NCBI GenBank assembly: GCA_963665495.1
Contig: OY762289.1
Coordinates: 4,402,001-4,466,000 of the forward strand
Length of the DNA: 64,000 nucleotides
Direction of reading: 5' to 3'
From: G963665495 sp963665495
GTDB taxonomy: Bacteria; Desulfobacterota; Desulfovibrionia; Desulfovibrionales; Desulfovibrionaceae
The translations under genes and the position numbers were made by a program. The notes below the pieces were generated by a model that saw nothing but the letters and a program-made list of their open reading frames with translations, was not told the origin of the DNA and did no database searches. This document shows, piece after piece, positions 1 through 10,500 of the stretch (position 1 is the first letter of the stretch; every line of letters begins with the position of its first letter).

Positions 1-2
1 CG

Positions 3-962
3 ACCCTGGCCTGGGGCATGTGTTTGGCTGGAGTGCTGCAATGGGCCATGCAACTGCCCGCTCTTCGGCGTACGGGCTTTACCTGGCCGGGGAGTATGCG
101 GTTCGGAGATCCGGAAGTACGGCGTCTGGGAAAGGAAATGCCGCCCATGGTGCTTGGCGCGGCAGTGTTTCAGATCAATGTGCTGCTGTCGTCCATTCTG
201 GCCTCGTTCCTGGCTCCGGGAAGCATTTCCAGTCTGTATTACGCGGATCGTCTGGTGCAGTTTCCGCTGGCGGTATTCAGCGTGGCCGTGGGACAGGCGG
301 CCCTCCCGCGCCTGGCGGCGCTGGCCGGCCGGCAGGAAACCGCACGTTTCAACGAGGTGCTTGGAAACGCCCTGCGTTTGTCCCTGTTTCTGGCCTTGCC
401 CGCGACCGCCGGCCTGATCGCTCTGGCTTCACCTGTGGTGGACGTCCTGTTCGGCCATGGAGCTTTTGACAGCGCGGACAGCGCCGCAACGACTCTGGCC
501 CTGGCGGCTTACAGCCTCGGGCTCCCCGCCCTGGCCTTGGTCAGGCCTTTGCTCGCCGCCTATTACGCGCAGCAGGACACCCGTACGCCCCTGGCTCTTG
601 CCGCGGCATGCGTAGGAATCTTCCTGCTGCTCTCCCTGCTGCTGATGCCCTGGCTCGGACATGTGGGGATTGCCCTGGCAACCTCCCTGGCCTCCTGGGT
701 CAATGTAATCCTGCTGCAAAGGCGAATCGTACGGCTTCCCGACGTTCAGCTGGACCATGCCGCCCTGCTGCAAGGTATTCTGCCCGGAGCGTTCATGGCC
801 CTGATCGTGGGGCTCGGAAGCTGGTATGTGGCGCAAGCCACCCAGTCGCAAGCCTGGGCGTTGCTGCAAATTCCTTTTTGGGGAGCCGCGTACGTAGGCG
901 CCGCCCGCTTGTTGAAACTTCCCGAAGCCCTGCTGCTGCTCCAGGGAATGCGGCGCGGCTGA
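3..962 (+). CDS. murJ: Lipid II flippase MurJ (C-terminal part)
   Basis: MurJ flips the peptidoglycan precursor lipid II across the inner membrane. The window opens inside the gene: the frame is open from base 3 and about 319 residues of a family normally near 510-530 are visible. The visible part is a series of hydrophobic helices typical of the MATE-like MurJ/MviN fold. It includes a conserved stretch around an Ala-Asp-Arg-Leu-Val-Gln-Phe-Pro motif followed by Gly-Gln-Ala-Ala-Leu-Pro (roughly bases 240-310). The true start lies upstream of the window, so any internal ATG here is not the start. The stop is 3 bp from the convergent thioesterase gene. Confidence 0.93.
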   Translation, partial: TLAWGMCLAGVLQWAMQLPALRRTGFTWPGSMRFGDPEVRRLGKEMPPMVLGAAVFQINVLLSSILASFLAPGSISSLYYADRLVQFPLAVFSVAVGQAALPRLAALAGRQETARFNEVLGNALRLSLFLALPATAGLIALASPVVDVLFGHGAFDSADSAATTLALAAYSLGLPALALVRPLLAAYYAQQDTRTPLALAAACVGIFLLLSLLLMPWLGHVGIALATSLASWVNVILLQRRIVRLPDVQLDHAALLQGILPGAFMALIVGLGSWYVAQATQSQAWALLQIPFWGAAYVGAARLLKLPEALLLLQGMRRG

Positions 963-964
963 CC

Positions 965-1378
965 TCAGACGCTTTCCGGTGGAAACGGCTGCCTGCGATG
1001 GTAGGCCAGTCCCTGATACGTGGCGATGACCTCATTGTCCGCGTTGCTGATCTCGACAACATAGGATGAAATCCGCGGCCCTTTGCTGGTTTCACGGCAG
1101 ATTGCGGTCAATCGGCCCAGCAGTCCGGGTTTTGTGAAGGAAATCGAACAGCTCACCGCAACGGAAAGCTTGCCGTGGGCATTCGCCGCTGCACCAAAAG
1201 CGCATTCGGCCAGAGTAAACAGCACTCCGGCGTGGGCCGTGCCAAAGCAATTGCAGTGCTTTTTTTCCAATTCAAATTCGGCAGTGGCGTAGCCAGGCCC
1301 GGCATCCGTAATTTGTATACCCAAAAGTTTGCCGAAAGCGTCGTTGTCCGAAAAATAGGCGACGGCATCCTGATGCAT
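965..1378 (-). CDS. PaaI-family hotdog thioesterase
   Basis: The 137-residue product has the single-hotdog layout of PaaI/YiiD-type acyl-CoA thioesterases: a His-Ala-Gly signature near residues 49-51, followed by the long hotdog helix (Leu-Phe-Thr-Leu-Ala-Glu) and beta strands. Such enzymes hydrolyse aryl- or acyl-CoA thioesters in the cytosol; the substrate cannot be read from the sequence. A good ribosome site (GGAGGT) lies about 8 bases before the ATG. The gene converges on murJ and is divergent from the MFS gene. Family confident, substrate unknown. Confidence 0.85.
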   Translation of the reverse strand: MHQDAVAYFSDNDAFGKLLGIQITDAGPGYATAEFELEKKHCNCFGTAHAGVLFTLAECAFGAAANAHGKLSVAVSCSISFTKPGLLGRLTAICRETSKGPRISSYVVEISNADNEVIATYQGLAYHRRQPFPPESV

Positions 1379-1576
1379 TGTTTCTGACCTCCGGTAACGT
1401 TCTTATTGGAATGCAACGAATCTGACGCATACGCGGTAGTATGACCGACCGCAAGACTGGCCGGACCGCTGCAGCCCGGATCCGGAACCAAATATGGCGG
1501 ATTTTGGCTTGATCATTGATAGCCGGGCGACTAAGACGGGACTTTGCTCTATTTCATAAACGACAAAGGAAAATCA

Positions 1577-2761
1577 TTGAACGATACGCGCGAGCTTTCG
1601 GTGCGGGAATTATTGCGGGACAAAAACCTTCGGATCATTTTCAGCATCACCTGCATGGTAGTCATGGGCGTGACCAGCATTGCCCCCACCTTTCCCGACA
1701 TCCTCCACAAACTGCCCGGAACGACCACAGCCAATATCGGCCTGCTGATAACTTTCTTCACCATTCCCGGCGTTTTTCTGACTCCGGTGATCGGTGTTTT
1801 CGCCGACAGATACGGACGCAAACGCATGCTGGTTCCGGCGCTGTTTTTTTTCGCCCTGAGCGGCTGCTGTTGCGGCCTGGCCCGTGATTTTCACTGGCTG
1901 CTGTTTTTTCGTTTTCTGCAGGGCCTGGGCGCAGCCCCGCTGGGAGCCCTGAATCTGACCATCATCAGCGATTTATACCAGGGCCGGACGCGGACCACCG
2001 CCCTGGGACTCAACGCCGGCGCCCTGAGTCTTGCCGTAGCCGCCTACCCCGTGTTGGGCGGAGGGCTGGCCGCCATCAACTGGCATGTGCCTTTTTTTCT
2101 GCCGCTGCTGGCCTTCCCCGTTGGGTTCTGGGTGCTGCGTTCGCTCAACAACCCCGAACCCAAAGTCCGGAGCGAACTGCGTACGTATATGTCCAATATG
2201 CTCACCGGATTACGGGACCGCCGGGTTCTGGCGTTGTTCTTCGCCACGCTGTGCACTTTTATGCTGATTTACGGCCCGTTTCTGACATACATGCCCGTCC
2301 ATATGGGACACGACTTCGGCGCGACTCCTTTTCAAATCGGCCTGCTGATGTCCATCTCCGCTTTTGTCACCGGCCTGATCGCTTCGCAGATCGGCAACCT
2401 TTCGCGGCGTTTTTCCGAAGCGGCTTTGTTCAAAGGGGCGTTTCTTGTGTATGGAGCGGCCTGCATCTGCCTCGCGCTGATGCCCTCGCTCTGGTGGTTC
2501 GCTTTGCCGATTTTTCTTTTTGGAATGGGGCAAGGAATGAACGTACCCTGTACGCAGTCTTTGCTGAGCGAACTGGCGCCCATGGAATTGCGAGGCGGAT
2601 TCATGTCGATGAACGCGACTGTTCTGCGACTCGGACAAACCATCGGCCCCCCCATCATGGCGGGAATGTTCGCCCTGGGCGGCATCAACTGCGTCTTTTA
2701 CGGCGGGGCAGTGATTGCGGTACTGGCTTTTGCGGCAGCCGCGGTCTGGATGCGGAACTAG
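1577..2761 (+). CDS. MFS transporter, drug:H+ antiporter-like
   Basis: The 394-residue membrane protein has twelve predicted hydrophobic helices. The MFS signature between helices 2 and 3 is clear (Gly-Val-Phe-Ala-Asp-Arg-Tyr-Gly-Arg-Lys-Arg), as is the helix 4-5 motif region, both typical of DHA1 exporters such as the Bcr/EmrD/arabinose-efflux type. I chose the TTG at 1577 because AAAGGA sits 6 bases before it; the in-frame TTG at 1544 has no such site. The stop codon TAG overlaps the stop of the convergent TPR gene in a shared CTAG. Substrate unknown. Confidence 0.85.
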   Translation: MNDTRELSVRELLRDKNLRIIFSITCMVVMGVTSIAPTFPDILHKLPGTTTANIGLLITFFTIPGVFLTPVIGVFADRYGRKRMLVPALFFFALSGCCCGLARDFHWLLFFRFLQGLGAAPLGALNLTIISDLYQGRTRTTALGLNAGALSLAVAAYPVLGGGLAAINWHVPFFLPLLAFPVGFWVLRSLNNPEPKVRSELRTYMSNMLTGLRDRRVLALFFATLCTFMLIYGPFLTYMPVHMGHDFGATPFQIGLLMSISAFVTGLIASQIGNLSRRFSEAALFKGAFLVYGAACICLALMPSLWWFALPIFLFGMGQGMNVPCTQSLLSELAPMELRGGFMSMNATVLRLGQTIGPPIMAGMFALGGINCVFYGGAVIAVLAFAAAAVWMRN

Positions 2762-4122
2762 TCTTTCTTGGCAAGCGCACTGAGGAACCGTTTGGCTTTC
2801 TCAAAGCCCGGATCCACTTCAAGCGCGGCTTTAATATAATGGACGGCGCGCTTCATATCGGCGGCCTTTGAAAAAACAATGCCGAAATTGTAGGCCAGCA
2901 CGGCCTCGCGCTTATAAAAGTCCGGATTAATGCTCAAACACTTGGCCAGGCTGTTCAAGGCCTTGCGATAGTCGCGGCCTTCCGCATAGGCCATGGCGGC
3001 ATTGTAGTAGAGATTCTCATCTTCGGGCGAGATCTGGAGAGCTTTCTGGTATTCGGAAATGGCATCACGCCACTTTCCCTGTTTACGCAGGGCGATCCCC
3101 AGCAGGTTGAAGGTTTTGATATCGCTTTTATCCAGATCTTTACCTTTCGTATCCAAAGCTTTACGGTAAAATTTTTCGGCCTTTTCAGGGTTTTTCTGCG
3201 TATAAATGTCCCCGATGCGGGTCGAGAGCTCCTCGATATAGATCATGGCCTCTTTTTTCGCCTGCCCGAGGGCAATCTCGAACAGTTCGTCGGCCTTTTC
3301 CTCATTGCCCAGCCCCACATGGATGCTGCCTATTTCGACCTTGCGTTCCACATTCAAAGGGCTCAACCGGTCGAGTTTCTCCAGATATTTCAGCTCGTTT
3401 TCCTGATCCCCGATATCTCTGAAAAAAATAGCCAGCTTTTTAAGGGGTTCCAAATACATTTTGGCCTGGCGACTGGCTTCTTCATAGGCCTCGACGGCCT
3501 TGTCATTTTTTTTCAGCCCCTTGTAGGCGTCGCCCAGAATCAGCAATCCGGCCGCACTGTTGGGCTTCATTTCCAAAACCTGCCGGGCCACTTTGAGAGC
3601 GTCTTCATAGTTGCCGATCTCGACAAAATGCTTGCCCTGCTCGATGGTCTTTCCCAGCTTGCTCTGCGGTTTGACGGTAAAAGCGATCTTTTCAATCAGC
3701 GTATTGATGGAAATGGGCTTGGAGATGAAATTATTGGCGCCTATTTCATGGAGCAGCACAAGGCGTTGCCTTTCAGCGTCTCCGGTCAGAATGACTATTT
3801 TTACATGGCTGAAAGCTTCCTTGATCTGCTTGATCAGAAAGCTTGTTTCCTTGTTGTTGAAAACCCGCTCAATAAAGAGCACAATATTCTTCTTGTGCTG
3901 GGAGGATGCCTTTACAGCCTTGAGAATTTTGTTCTCATCGCTGACGGTGACAATACAGTCCTCACTGATGGCGAGGTGTTTGTTCACGGTATTGCGCATG
4001 ATCCGGACGAATGTCTGATCATGGGTGCATAGAATAAAATAGCCGGATTCCTTGCGTACAAAATCAACAACAGCACTTTCATACTGTTTCAAGCGGACAT
4101 CAAGACTCCCCGTAAGCGCCAT
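2758..4122 (-). CDS. Degenerate receiver domain plus TPR protein
   Basis: This 454-residue cytosolic protein starts with a receiver-like (CheY-fold) domain (about residues 25-150) and continues with roughly seven to eight TPR units (about 160-450). The receiver keeps the Lys-Pro switch (Ser-Lys-Pro) and a Thr, but the position that normally carries the phosphoryl-accepting Asp reads Phe-Ile-Glu-Arg, and the acidic pair after strand 1 is only partly kept (Thr-His-Asp). It may therefore act without phosphorylation or mimic the phosphorylated state. TPRs suggest protein docking. It is divergent from the histidine kinase operon at 4701 and may work with it (inference). A TATAAT-type promoter is possible at 4293-4320. 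Confidence 0.8.
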   Translation of the reverse strand: MALTGSLDVRLKQYESAVVDFVRKESGYFILCTHDQTFVRIMRNTVNKHLAISEDCIVTVSDENKILKAVKASSQHKKNIVLFIERVFNNKETSFLIKQIKEAFSHVKIVILTGDAERQRLVLLHEIGANNFISKPISINTLIEKIAFTVKPQSKLGKTIEQGKHFVEIGNYEDALKVARQVLEMKPNSAAGLLILGDAYKGLKKNDKAVEAYEEASRQAKMYLEPLKKLAIFFRDIGDQENELKYLEKLDRLSPLNVERKVEIGSIHVGLGNEEKADELFEIALGQAKKEAMIYIEELSTRIGDIYTQKNPEKAEKFYRKALDTKGKDLDKSDIKTFNLLGIALRKQGKWRDAISEYQKALQISPEDENLYYNAAMAYAEGRDYRKALNSLAKCLSINPDFYKREAVLAYNFGIVFSKAADMKRAVHYIKAALEVDPGFEKAKRFLSALAKKD

Positions 4123-4700
4123 ACTAATCTATACCTTATTGAATTTACAAAAAAATTAGAAAACAGGCGATCTTGAAGTCAGACGCCTCAAGCACTAAAA
4201 ATGTGTCCAGTCCACCGGGGTTACGGCCTCATTCCAAGGAGGACATGAACGCCAGGCTCAAATGCTCGCATCTAATGACAATCCGAATGCGCATTATATC
4301 TATATAATACCCTAAGACAACCTCGCATTGTCAAGAAAATACAAAAATTATTATGTAGTCCTTTCCCTATATAACGTGTACGGTATAAAAACAGTATACT
4401 TGCCAAGTCATTGGATAAAAACAACAAAAACTAGAAAAAATGACAGGCTACACCTTAAGACTCTTGCTCAATTTACGCCATTGGCGTATAGCTCTAAGCG
4501 AACGCGGGGGCATCTGTGTAAACTTTTTCTGAACGTAACCTTAAAAAACATTTTTTTTTTTGCGGCAAAGCACGTTCGGGGCCTGATGCTACGCAACAAT
4601 GCCGACAATTTTATTCTGCCCCACAATCTCAACATTCCCAATTGTGAGCCCGTGTTTCCTATTTTTCTAATATATCCGCAAAACGTTTCTTGAGGGATAT
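4123..4700. other. AT-rich divergent intergenic region
   Basis: This 578-base region separates two divergent signalling transcription units. It is much richer in A+T than the flanking genes. The only long reading frame (4328-4693, plus strand) lacks a ribosome site and has an unlikely composition, so I do not call it. The 3' end carries GAGGGATAT just before the kinase start codon. The region presumably holds both promoters; a minus-strand TATAAT is the only clear element. Confidence 0.6.
4293..4320 (-). promoter_or_regulatory. Candidate sigma-70 promoter for the receiver-TPR gene
   Basis: Read on the minus strand: TTGTCT at 4320-4315, a 16-base spacer and a perfect TATAAT at 4298-4293, about 170 bases upstream of the start codon of the receiver-TPR gene. 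The local sequence is AT-rich, so chance matches are likely. Confidence 0.35.
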
Positions 4701-7553
4701 ATGCAATTCAAATTTATTCCCTCCCAATCCAAGCTCACAACCCGCTTGTTGTTTCTCAATATTCTTATCTGCCTGGCATTTGCGACCATCCTGCTCCTGG
4801 TTCTGGTATCATTCTTCAGGCTTGGAAACGGACTGCAGACCCTTGTGGACAAAGATCTCAGTGTTATTGTCAACAGCTCGCAAATCAGCAGAAAACTGTC
4901 GAGTCTTTTTGCAGCGCTGGACAATGTCGCAGCAGGCCAATTTCTCGGCAAACCGGAACTGATAGCAAAAAGCAAGCTGCTGACAAAAAGGCTGGCGGAG
5001 CTTTCCGAATCAGATTCCCTGGCCGGCTCGCGCAACGCCTTGCGCCAGCTTGAAAATACCTTCATGCAATACATCGAAGGCGCTCTGGCCTTTCAATCTT
5101 CGCTCGAAAAGCAGAAAACTCTTCTCACGCAATGTTCGGCCTCGTTGCAGCTCCTGGAGCAGCAGCTTGCGCAGTCAAATCCTGGCACTGAGGGACTTGC
5201 GCTTCTGGCCTCTCAAGCCCGGAAACACCTCACGGCGATAATGCTCCAGGAAATCGGATTTCAAGCTCCAGCCAACCCGTCCGCTCCGGCTGACCCGACC
5301 ATGGCATTGCCCCCGGAGCATGCGAAATTGCTGGTAGTGCTGCACCAACTGGACAAAGTCATAACCAGCCGTCCGGAGCTGGACGCGCGAATCAGAGAGT
5401 GCCGGGAGCTTTTTCATGCGGTGTTGCAGCTGCAGCCAGAACTCGCGGAGGAATATTCCATCCAGCTGAACAAGCGGGATGCCATCGCCAATACTATTTC
5501 CTGGGTCTACAGCACGCTCGAAGTCCGGGACAAGCACCTGTCGACCACCATCATTCAACACAACAAGGACGCCGCCCAAACAGCCTACAAAACCATCGGC
5601 GCTGCTCTTCTGCTTGCCATCCTGGTGAGCCTGAGCGTCAGCCGCTTTTCGGTCTTCCTTGTCAGATCCGGCATCAAACATCCCATGGACGCCCTCCGGC
5701 AAGGGTTCGCCGCTCTGGGCAAAGGGCAATTCGACACCGTGGCTCTGCCAGAAGGTTCCGAGGAGTGGCGTCTTATCGGATTGCATTTCCGAAGGCTCGT
5801 TCGCCGTCTCAAGGACCAGAACTGGCTCCGGTCCACCAGAGAGCGGCTGGACGACGGCCTGCGCGGCGACTGGGACAGCGACGAGGCTGCCCAACGCCTG
5901 ATCAATATTCTCACCAGTTGTCTCGACGGGCAGCTGGGCGCCATCTATTTGCTGAACGAGGAAAACATACTTTGCCTCAGTGCGGGATACGCCCTGGAAA
6001 GCCGCCCCAACGCCTATGAAAACTACGCCCTGGGCGAGGGGGCCGTGGGACAGGCAGGGCTGGACATGGAACTGCGCGTCATGAAAGGCCAGATAACCGA
6101 ATTGCCCGCAATCCATCATCCCGGCGGCCAGACTCCGTTGCACGAGTATCTTATCGCCCCCATCGCCTTTGCCGGGCGGCTGCTGGGAGTTATCGTGGTG
6201 GGAAAAACCAGCACCTATTCCCGCCTGGAACTGCAATTCATCCGGCTGACCCTCGAAACCATCGGCGTCAGTCTGCATGCGGCCATTTCCCGTTCCCGAA
6301 TCCGCGAATTGCTGGAAAAAACCAGGCAACAGGCCACGGATCTGCAAATCCGCCAAAATCAGCTCAGTCAGACAAATATCGAACTCGAGCAGCAGGCCGA
6401 GGCGCTTCGCGACAAGGAAGAATCTCTGCAGATGCAGAAATCCGCCCTGCGCGTAGCCAACAAGGAACTTGCCCAGCAGACGGACGCTCTCAAACAATCC
6501 GAAGCCATCCTGAAACAGCAACAGGAGGAGCTGCAACAAGCCAACCATGATCTTACCATCCTGACCAACCGGCTGGAAGACCAGGTTGCCGAACGGACCA
6601 AAAAACTGGAAGACGAGGCCGTCAAGCTCGAATCCGCCAACCGTCGCCTGCGCGATCTGGATAAGATGAAAACCATGTTCGTCTCATCCGTGTCTCATGA
6701 ACTGCGTACGCCTTTGACCTCCATTCTCGGTTTCGCCAAGCTCATCAACCGCGATCTGGGCAAAACCTTCTGGCCCTGCGCCGACGGCAACAAGACCCTT
6801 GAAAGAATGCGCACCCGGATAGAGGACAACCTGGACATCATCATTCACGAAGGCGATCGCCTTTCCCGCCTGATCAACGATGTGCTGGATCTGAACAAAA
6901 TCGAATCCGGCCGCATGCAGTGGCGCGACATCGAACTCGAACCCACGGAACTTATCAGACAGGCCGTACGGGCTCTTTCCGCTGATTTCAGAATCAAGCA
7001 GGACGTGGACCTGCTGACGGATATCCCCGATTCGTTACCCGTAATCCGTATCGATCCCGACAGACTCAGCCAGGTGCTGATCAATTTTCTCAGCAATGCG
7101 GCCAAATTTACGGACAAAGGATCGGTCACGGTCCGTGCCTTCCCGACTTCCGACGGCAAAATGCGCATCCAGGTGCAGGATACGGGCATGGGCATCCCAA
7201 AAGGCGACCTCAATAAAATTTTCGAAAAATTTCATCAGGTGGCCTATGAAAACATTCTGCATGAAAAGCCCAAAGGCACCGGCCTGGGGTTGACCATCTG
7301 CAAAGAAATCATCGAGCATTACAACGGCCGGATCTGGGCGGAATCCGTACCGGAGAAAGGAAGCACGTTCATCGTAGAGCTTCCTGCTGTGCCCGGCAAA
7401 TCCGTGGCCGCGGTCTCACCCATTTGTCGCTCCCAAAAATTCAAATCCGCGACAGATTCTGCGTCAAACAAAGGATCCGAACCTCTCTCCGCCAAAGGGA
7501 AAGATGCCAACAGGAACGTGCCGGTTTCAGCTGTGGGAGGCAAAAAAGATTGA
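4701..7553 (+). CDS. Membrane sensor histidine kinase (HAMP-GAF-coiled coil-HisKA-HATPase)
   Basis: The 950-residue inner-membrane kinase has one membrane helix at about residues 11-41, an extracytoplasmic helical sensor region, a second helix at about 293-320, HAMP (about 321-375) and a GAF domain (about 394-533). A long Gln/Glu-rich coiled coil follows (about 534-655), then HisKA with the phosphorylated His at residue 666 (Ser-His-Glu-Leu-Arg-Thr-Pro) and an HATPase_c domain with N box (about 795-803), Asp-Thr-Gly-Met-Gly and a Gly-Thr-Gly-Leu-Gly loop. It has no receiver of its own. Its stop overlaps the likely TTG start of the hybrid kinase, so the two are probably translated together. 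The signal sensed is unknown. Confidence 0.93.
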   Translation: MQFKFIPSQSKLTTRLLFLNILICLAFATILLLVLVSFFRLGNGLQTLVDKDLSVIVNSSQISRKLSSLFAALDNVAAGQFLGKPELIAKSKLLTKRLAELSESDSLAGSRNALRQLENTFMQYIEGALAFQSSLEKQKTLLTQCSASLQLLEQQLAQSNPGTEGLALLASQARKHLTAIMLQEIGFQAPANPSAPADPTMALPPEHAKLLVVLHQLDKVITSRPELDARIRECRELFHAVLQLQPELAEEYSIQLNKRDAIANTISWVYSTLEVRDKHLSTTIIQHNKDAAQTAYKTIGAALLLAILVSLSVSRFSVFLVRSGIKHPMDALRQGFAALGKGQFDTVALPEGSEEWRLIGLHFRRLVRRLKDQNWLRSTRERLDDGLRGDWDSDEAAQRLINILTSCLDGQLGAIYLLNEENILCLSAGYALESRPNAYENYALGEGAVGQAGLDMELRVMKGQITELPAIHHPGGQTPLHEYLIAPIAFAGRLLGVIVVGKTSTYSRLELQFIRLTLETIGVSLHAAISRSRIRELLEKTRQQATDLQIRQNQLSQTNIELEQQAEALRDKEESLQMQKSALRVANKELAQQTDALKQSEAILKQQQEELQQANHDLTILTNRLEDQVAERTKKLEDEAVKLESANRRLRDLDKMKTMFVSSVSHELRTPLTSILGFAKLINRDLGKTFWPCADGNKTLERMRTRIEDNLDIIIHEGDRLSRLINDVLDLNKIESGRMQWRDIELEPTELIRQAVRALSADFRIKQDVDLLTDIPDSLPVIRIDPDRLSQVLINFLSNAAKFTDKGSVTVRAFPTSDGKMRIQVQDTGMGIPKGDLNKIFEKFHQVAYENILHEKPKGTGLGLTICKEIIEHYNGRIWAESVPEKGSTFIVELPAVPGKSVAAVSPICRSQKFKSATDSASNKGSEPLSAKGKDANRNVPVSAVGGKKD

Positions 7554-10500
7554 GAATTGCACGAATCATGGACATGGGCGTCAAAGCAAAACTTTTGATC
7601 GCCCTTATCGCGGCCACATTGATCACCCTCGCCCTCACCGGCTGGTGGGGAAGCAGGGGTGCAGCTGAAGCCCTCAAGGACCAATCCGCCAAACAGCTGG
7701 TCACCGTTCGGGAAACAAAAACCAAAGCTGTCCGCACCTACTTTGACGAGGTGGCCAACGACCTGTTCTCCCTTGCGGAAAATCCAGCCCTCAAGACGCC
7801 CATGCGGCTGTTGACCGGCGCCTATGATTCGTTTGTCTCCGCCAATGGCCTGCAGCCGGATAAAATCGCTTCCATGCGCCGGCAACTCAGCAGCCACTTC
7901 GACTCCATCTTCAGCTCGGAATACATCAAACGCAATGACGGCAGCAGGCCGGCGCCCTATCTGGGACAACTCAGCGACAGCGCAGTCGCCTTGCAATATT
8001 TTTTCAAACTCAACAAGCAGAACAGCTCCATTCAGGAAAACGATCTTTCTCCCTACGATACGCTGCACCAGCAGTTGTCCGCTTTTCTGCCCGCATTCGC
8101 CAATCGCAACGGCTACCGGGATATTCTTCTCGTCTCCACCGCCGACAGCCAGGTGGTCTATTCGGTGGCCAAAAATGCGGATTACGCCACATCACTGGCC
8201 AAAGGGCCCTTTGCCCATACCAACCTGGGCACTGTATTTCGCGAAGCCTCCGCCCTGAATGACGCAAAGGTCGTCTGGGCTGACCTTTCCCTTTACCAGC
8301 CCTGCTACAACCAGCCCTGCTTTTTTGTGGCAACCCCTGTGCTGCAGGAAAACAAAGCCATTGGCGTCATCATCTTCGAAATTTCTCCCAGCGCCCTGCA
8401 AACCATCATGGATGACCATTCCGGACTCGGCAGCAGCGGGGAATCCTTTCTTATCGGTCCGGACTTTCTGCCCCGCACAACAACGCGGCACGACCCCGAA
8501 CACCGCAGCATCACTTCCGCCCTGCTTCATCCGGAACTGGCCAGCATCAACACTCGGGCGGCGCGGCTGGCACTGCAGGGAAAATCCGGCCTGATCACAG
8601 CTCCCAACTATGCGGGCCGGACCACGCTGACATCCTATGGTCCGCTGGAGGCCGCAGGCCGCCGCTGGGCCATGCTTGTGGAAATCAATGAATCCGAATT
8701 GCTTGCCCCAATCGCCAATCTGCAGATTTCTCTGGCGCTTGTGGGCTGCGTCATCGCCCTGCTCATGGCCTGTTTCGCCATCTGGGGGGCGCACACCATC
8801 GCGACCCCGCTGCGGCAGGGAGCGGACTTCGCCAAGGCCATCGCAGAGGGCGAACTTGAGCGTACGCTTGATATTGTCCAGCAGGACGAACTGGGCGAAC
8901 TCGCCAAAGCGCTCAATGACATGGCTCAGAAGCTGAAAGACCAGCACTGGCTCGCCGAAGGAAAAACGGGTCTGCATGAAAAACTCCGCGGCGGTCTGAC
9001 CGTCAATGAAATGTCCCGTCGTTGCGTAGCCTTCCTGTCCAAACACCTGAATTGCCATGTGGGCGTCCTGTATCTGGCCGAAGACGAGGAGTGGCTGAAG
9101 CTTGAAGCCGGCTATTCGTTTACCGACCGGACCGGAACCTTCAACCGCATCAGAGTCGGTGAAGGCATGGTCGGGCAGGCCGCATTGGAAAGCGAGCTTA
9201 TCACCTTCCGCGCCAGCCGGAACGCACCCGCCATCCATTACGGACTGGGCGAAGAAGTGCCCGGTCATTTTCTCATAGCCCCTTTTTCGTACGAAGAAAC
9301 CTTGCTGGGGGTCATCGAACTCGGCTCCATGGATGTCTTCACCCCTTTGAAAAGACAGTTTATTCTCAACAATCTGGAAAACATCGCCATCAGTTTTCAT
9401 TCCGCCCAGTCCCGCACCAGAGTCCAGGAACTTCTCAAACAATCACGGGACCAGGCCGAAGTCCTGCGGGAGCAGCAGGAAGAGTTGCAGGGCAAAAACA
9501 GCGAATTGGAACGGCAGACCCAGGCTCTGCGTACGTCTGAACAAACCCTGCAGGAACAGCAGGAAGAACTGCGCGTAACCAATGAGGAACTGATAGAGCA
9601 GACCAAGGCTCTCAAAGCCTCGGAAGAGGCCTCGCGCCAGCAGCAGGAAGAGCTGCAGGCGGCCAATGACACCCTGGAACAACGCTCCAAAGATCTCGAA
9701 CACCAGAAAGAGGCCATGCGCAACAAGAACATCGAATTGAAAAAAGCGCAGCGGGAAATCAAGCAGAAAGCCATTGAACTGGAGTCCGCCAGCCGCTACA
9801 AATCCGAATTTCTTGCCAACATGTCCCACGAACTGCGGACGCCGCTGAACAGCATTCTGATTCTCTCGCAGATTCTGCGCAACAACCGCGAAGGCAATCT
9901 GACGCCCAAGCAGCAGGAATTCGCGCAGACCATCCATAGTTCGGGGTCTGATTTGCTTTCGCTGATCAATGAGGTGCTGGACCTTTCCAAGGTGGAAGCC
10001 GGCAAAACCACCCTGAGCACAGAAAAACTCAAACTCCGGGAATTCGCTGACAATATGGAGCGCTTTTTCAAGCAGCTCATCGAAGACAAGGGGCTGACCT
10101 TTGAAATCCAGGTGGACTCCAACCTGCCGGAGTCCATCCTGACCGACGGAAGACGGGTCCAGCAGATCTGCAACAACCTGCTCAACAACGCCATTAAATT
10201 TACCGAAGAAGGCTTGATCAAATTCCGCATCCGACGCCCTGCCCCGGAGGTCGAACTGTTCCGCAGCGGACTGGACGCCCCCCGCACAGTGGCTTTTGAA
10301 ATCAGCGATACGGGCATTGGCGTCCCAAAGGACAAACAACAGCTGATCTTCGAAGCTTTTCAACAGGCGGACGGAACCACCAGCCGGAAATACGGCGGAA
10401 CCGGACTGGGCCTGTCCATTTCCAAAGAACTCGCCACATTTCTAGGTGGAGAAATCCAGTTGAGCAGCGAAGAAGGCAAAGGAAGCGTTTTCACGCTCTT

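Noticed and set aside
4328..4693. 121-residue plus-strand frame in the AT-rich spacer
   Set aside because: No ribosome site, unlikely amino-acid composition and non-coding base pattern; most likely a chance frame.
5175..6548. 457-residue minus-strand frame opposite the first kinase
   Set aside because: Antisense shadow of a clear kinase gene; no family features.
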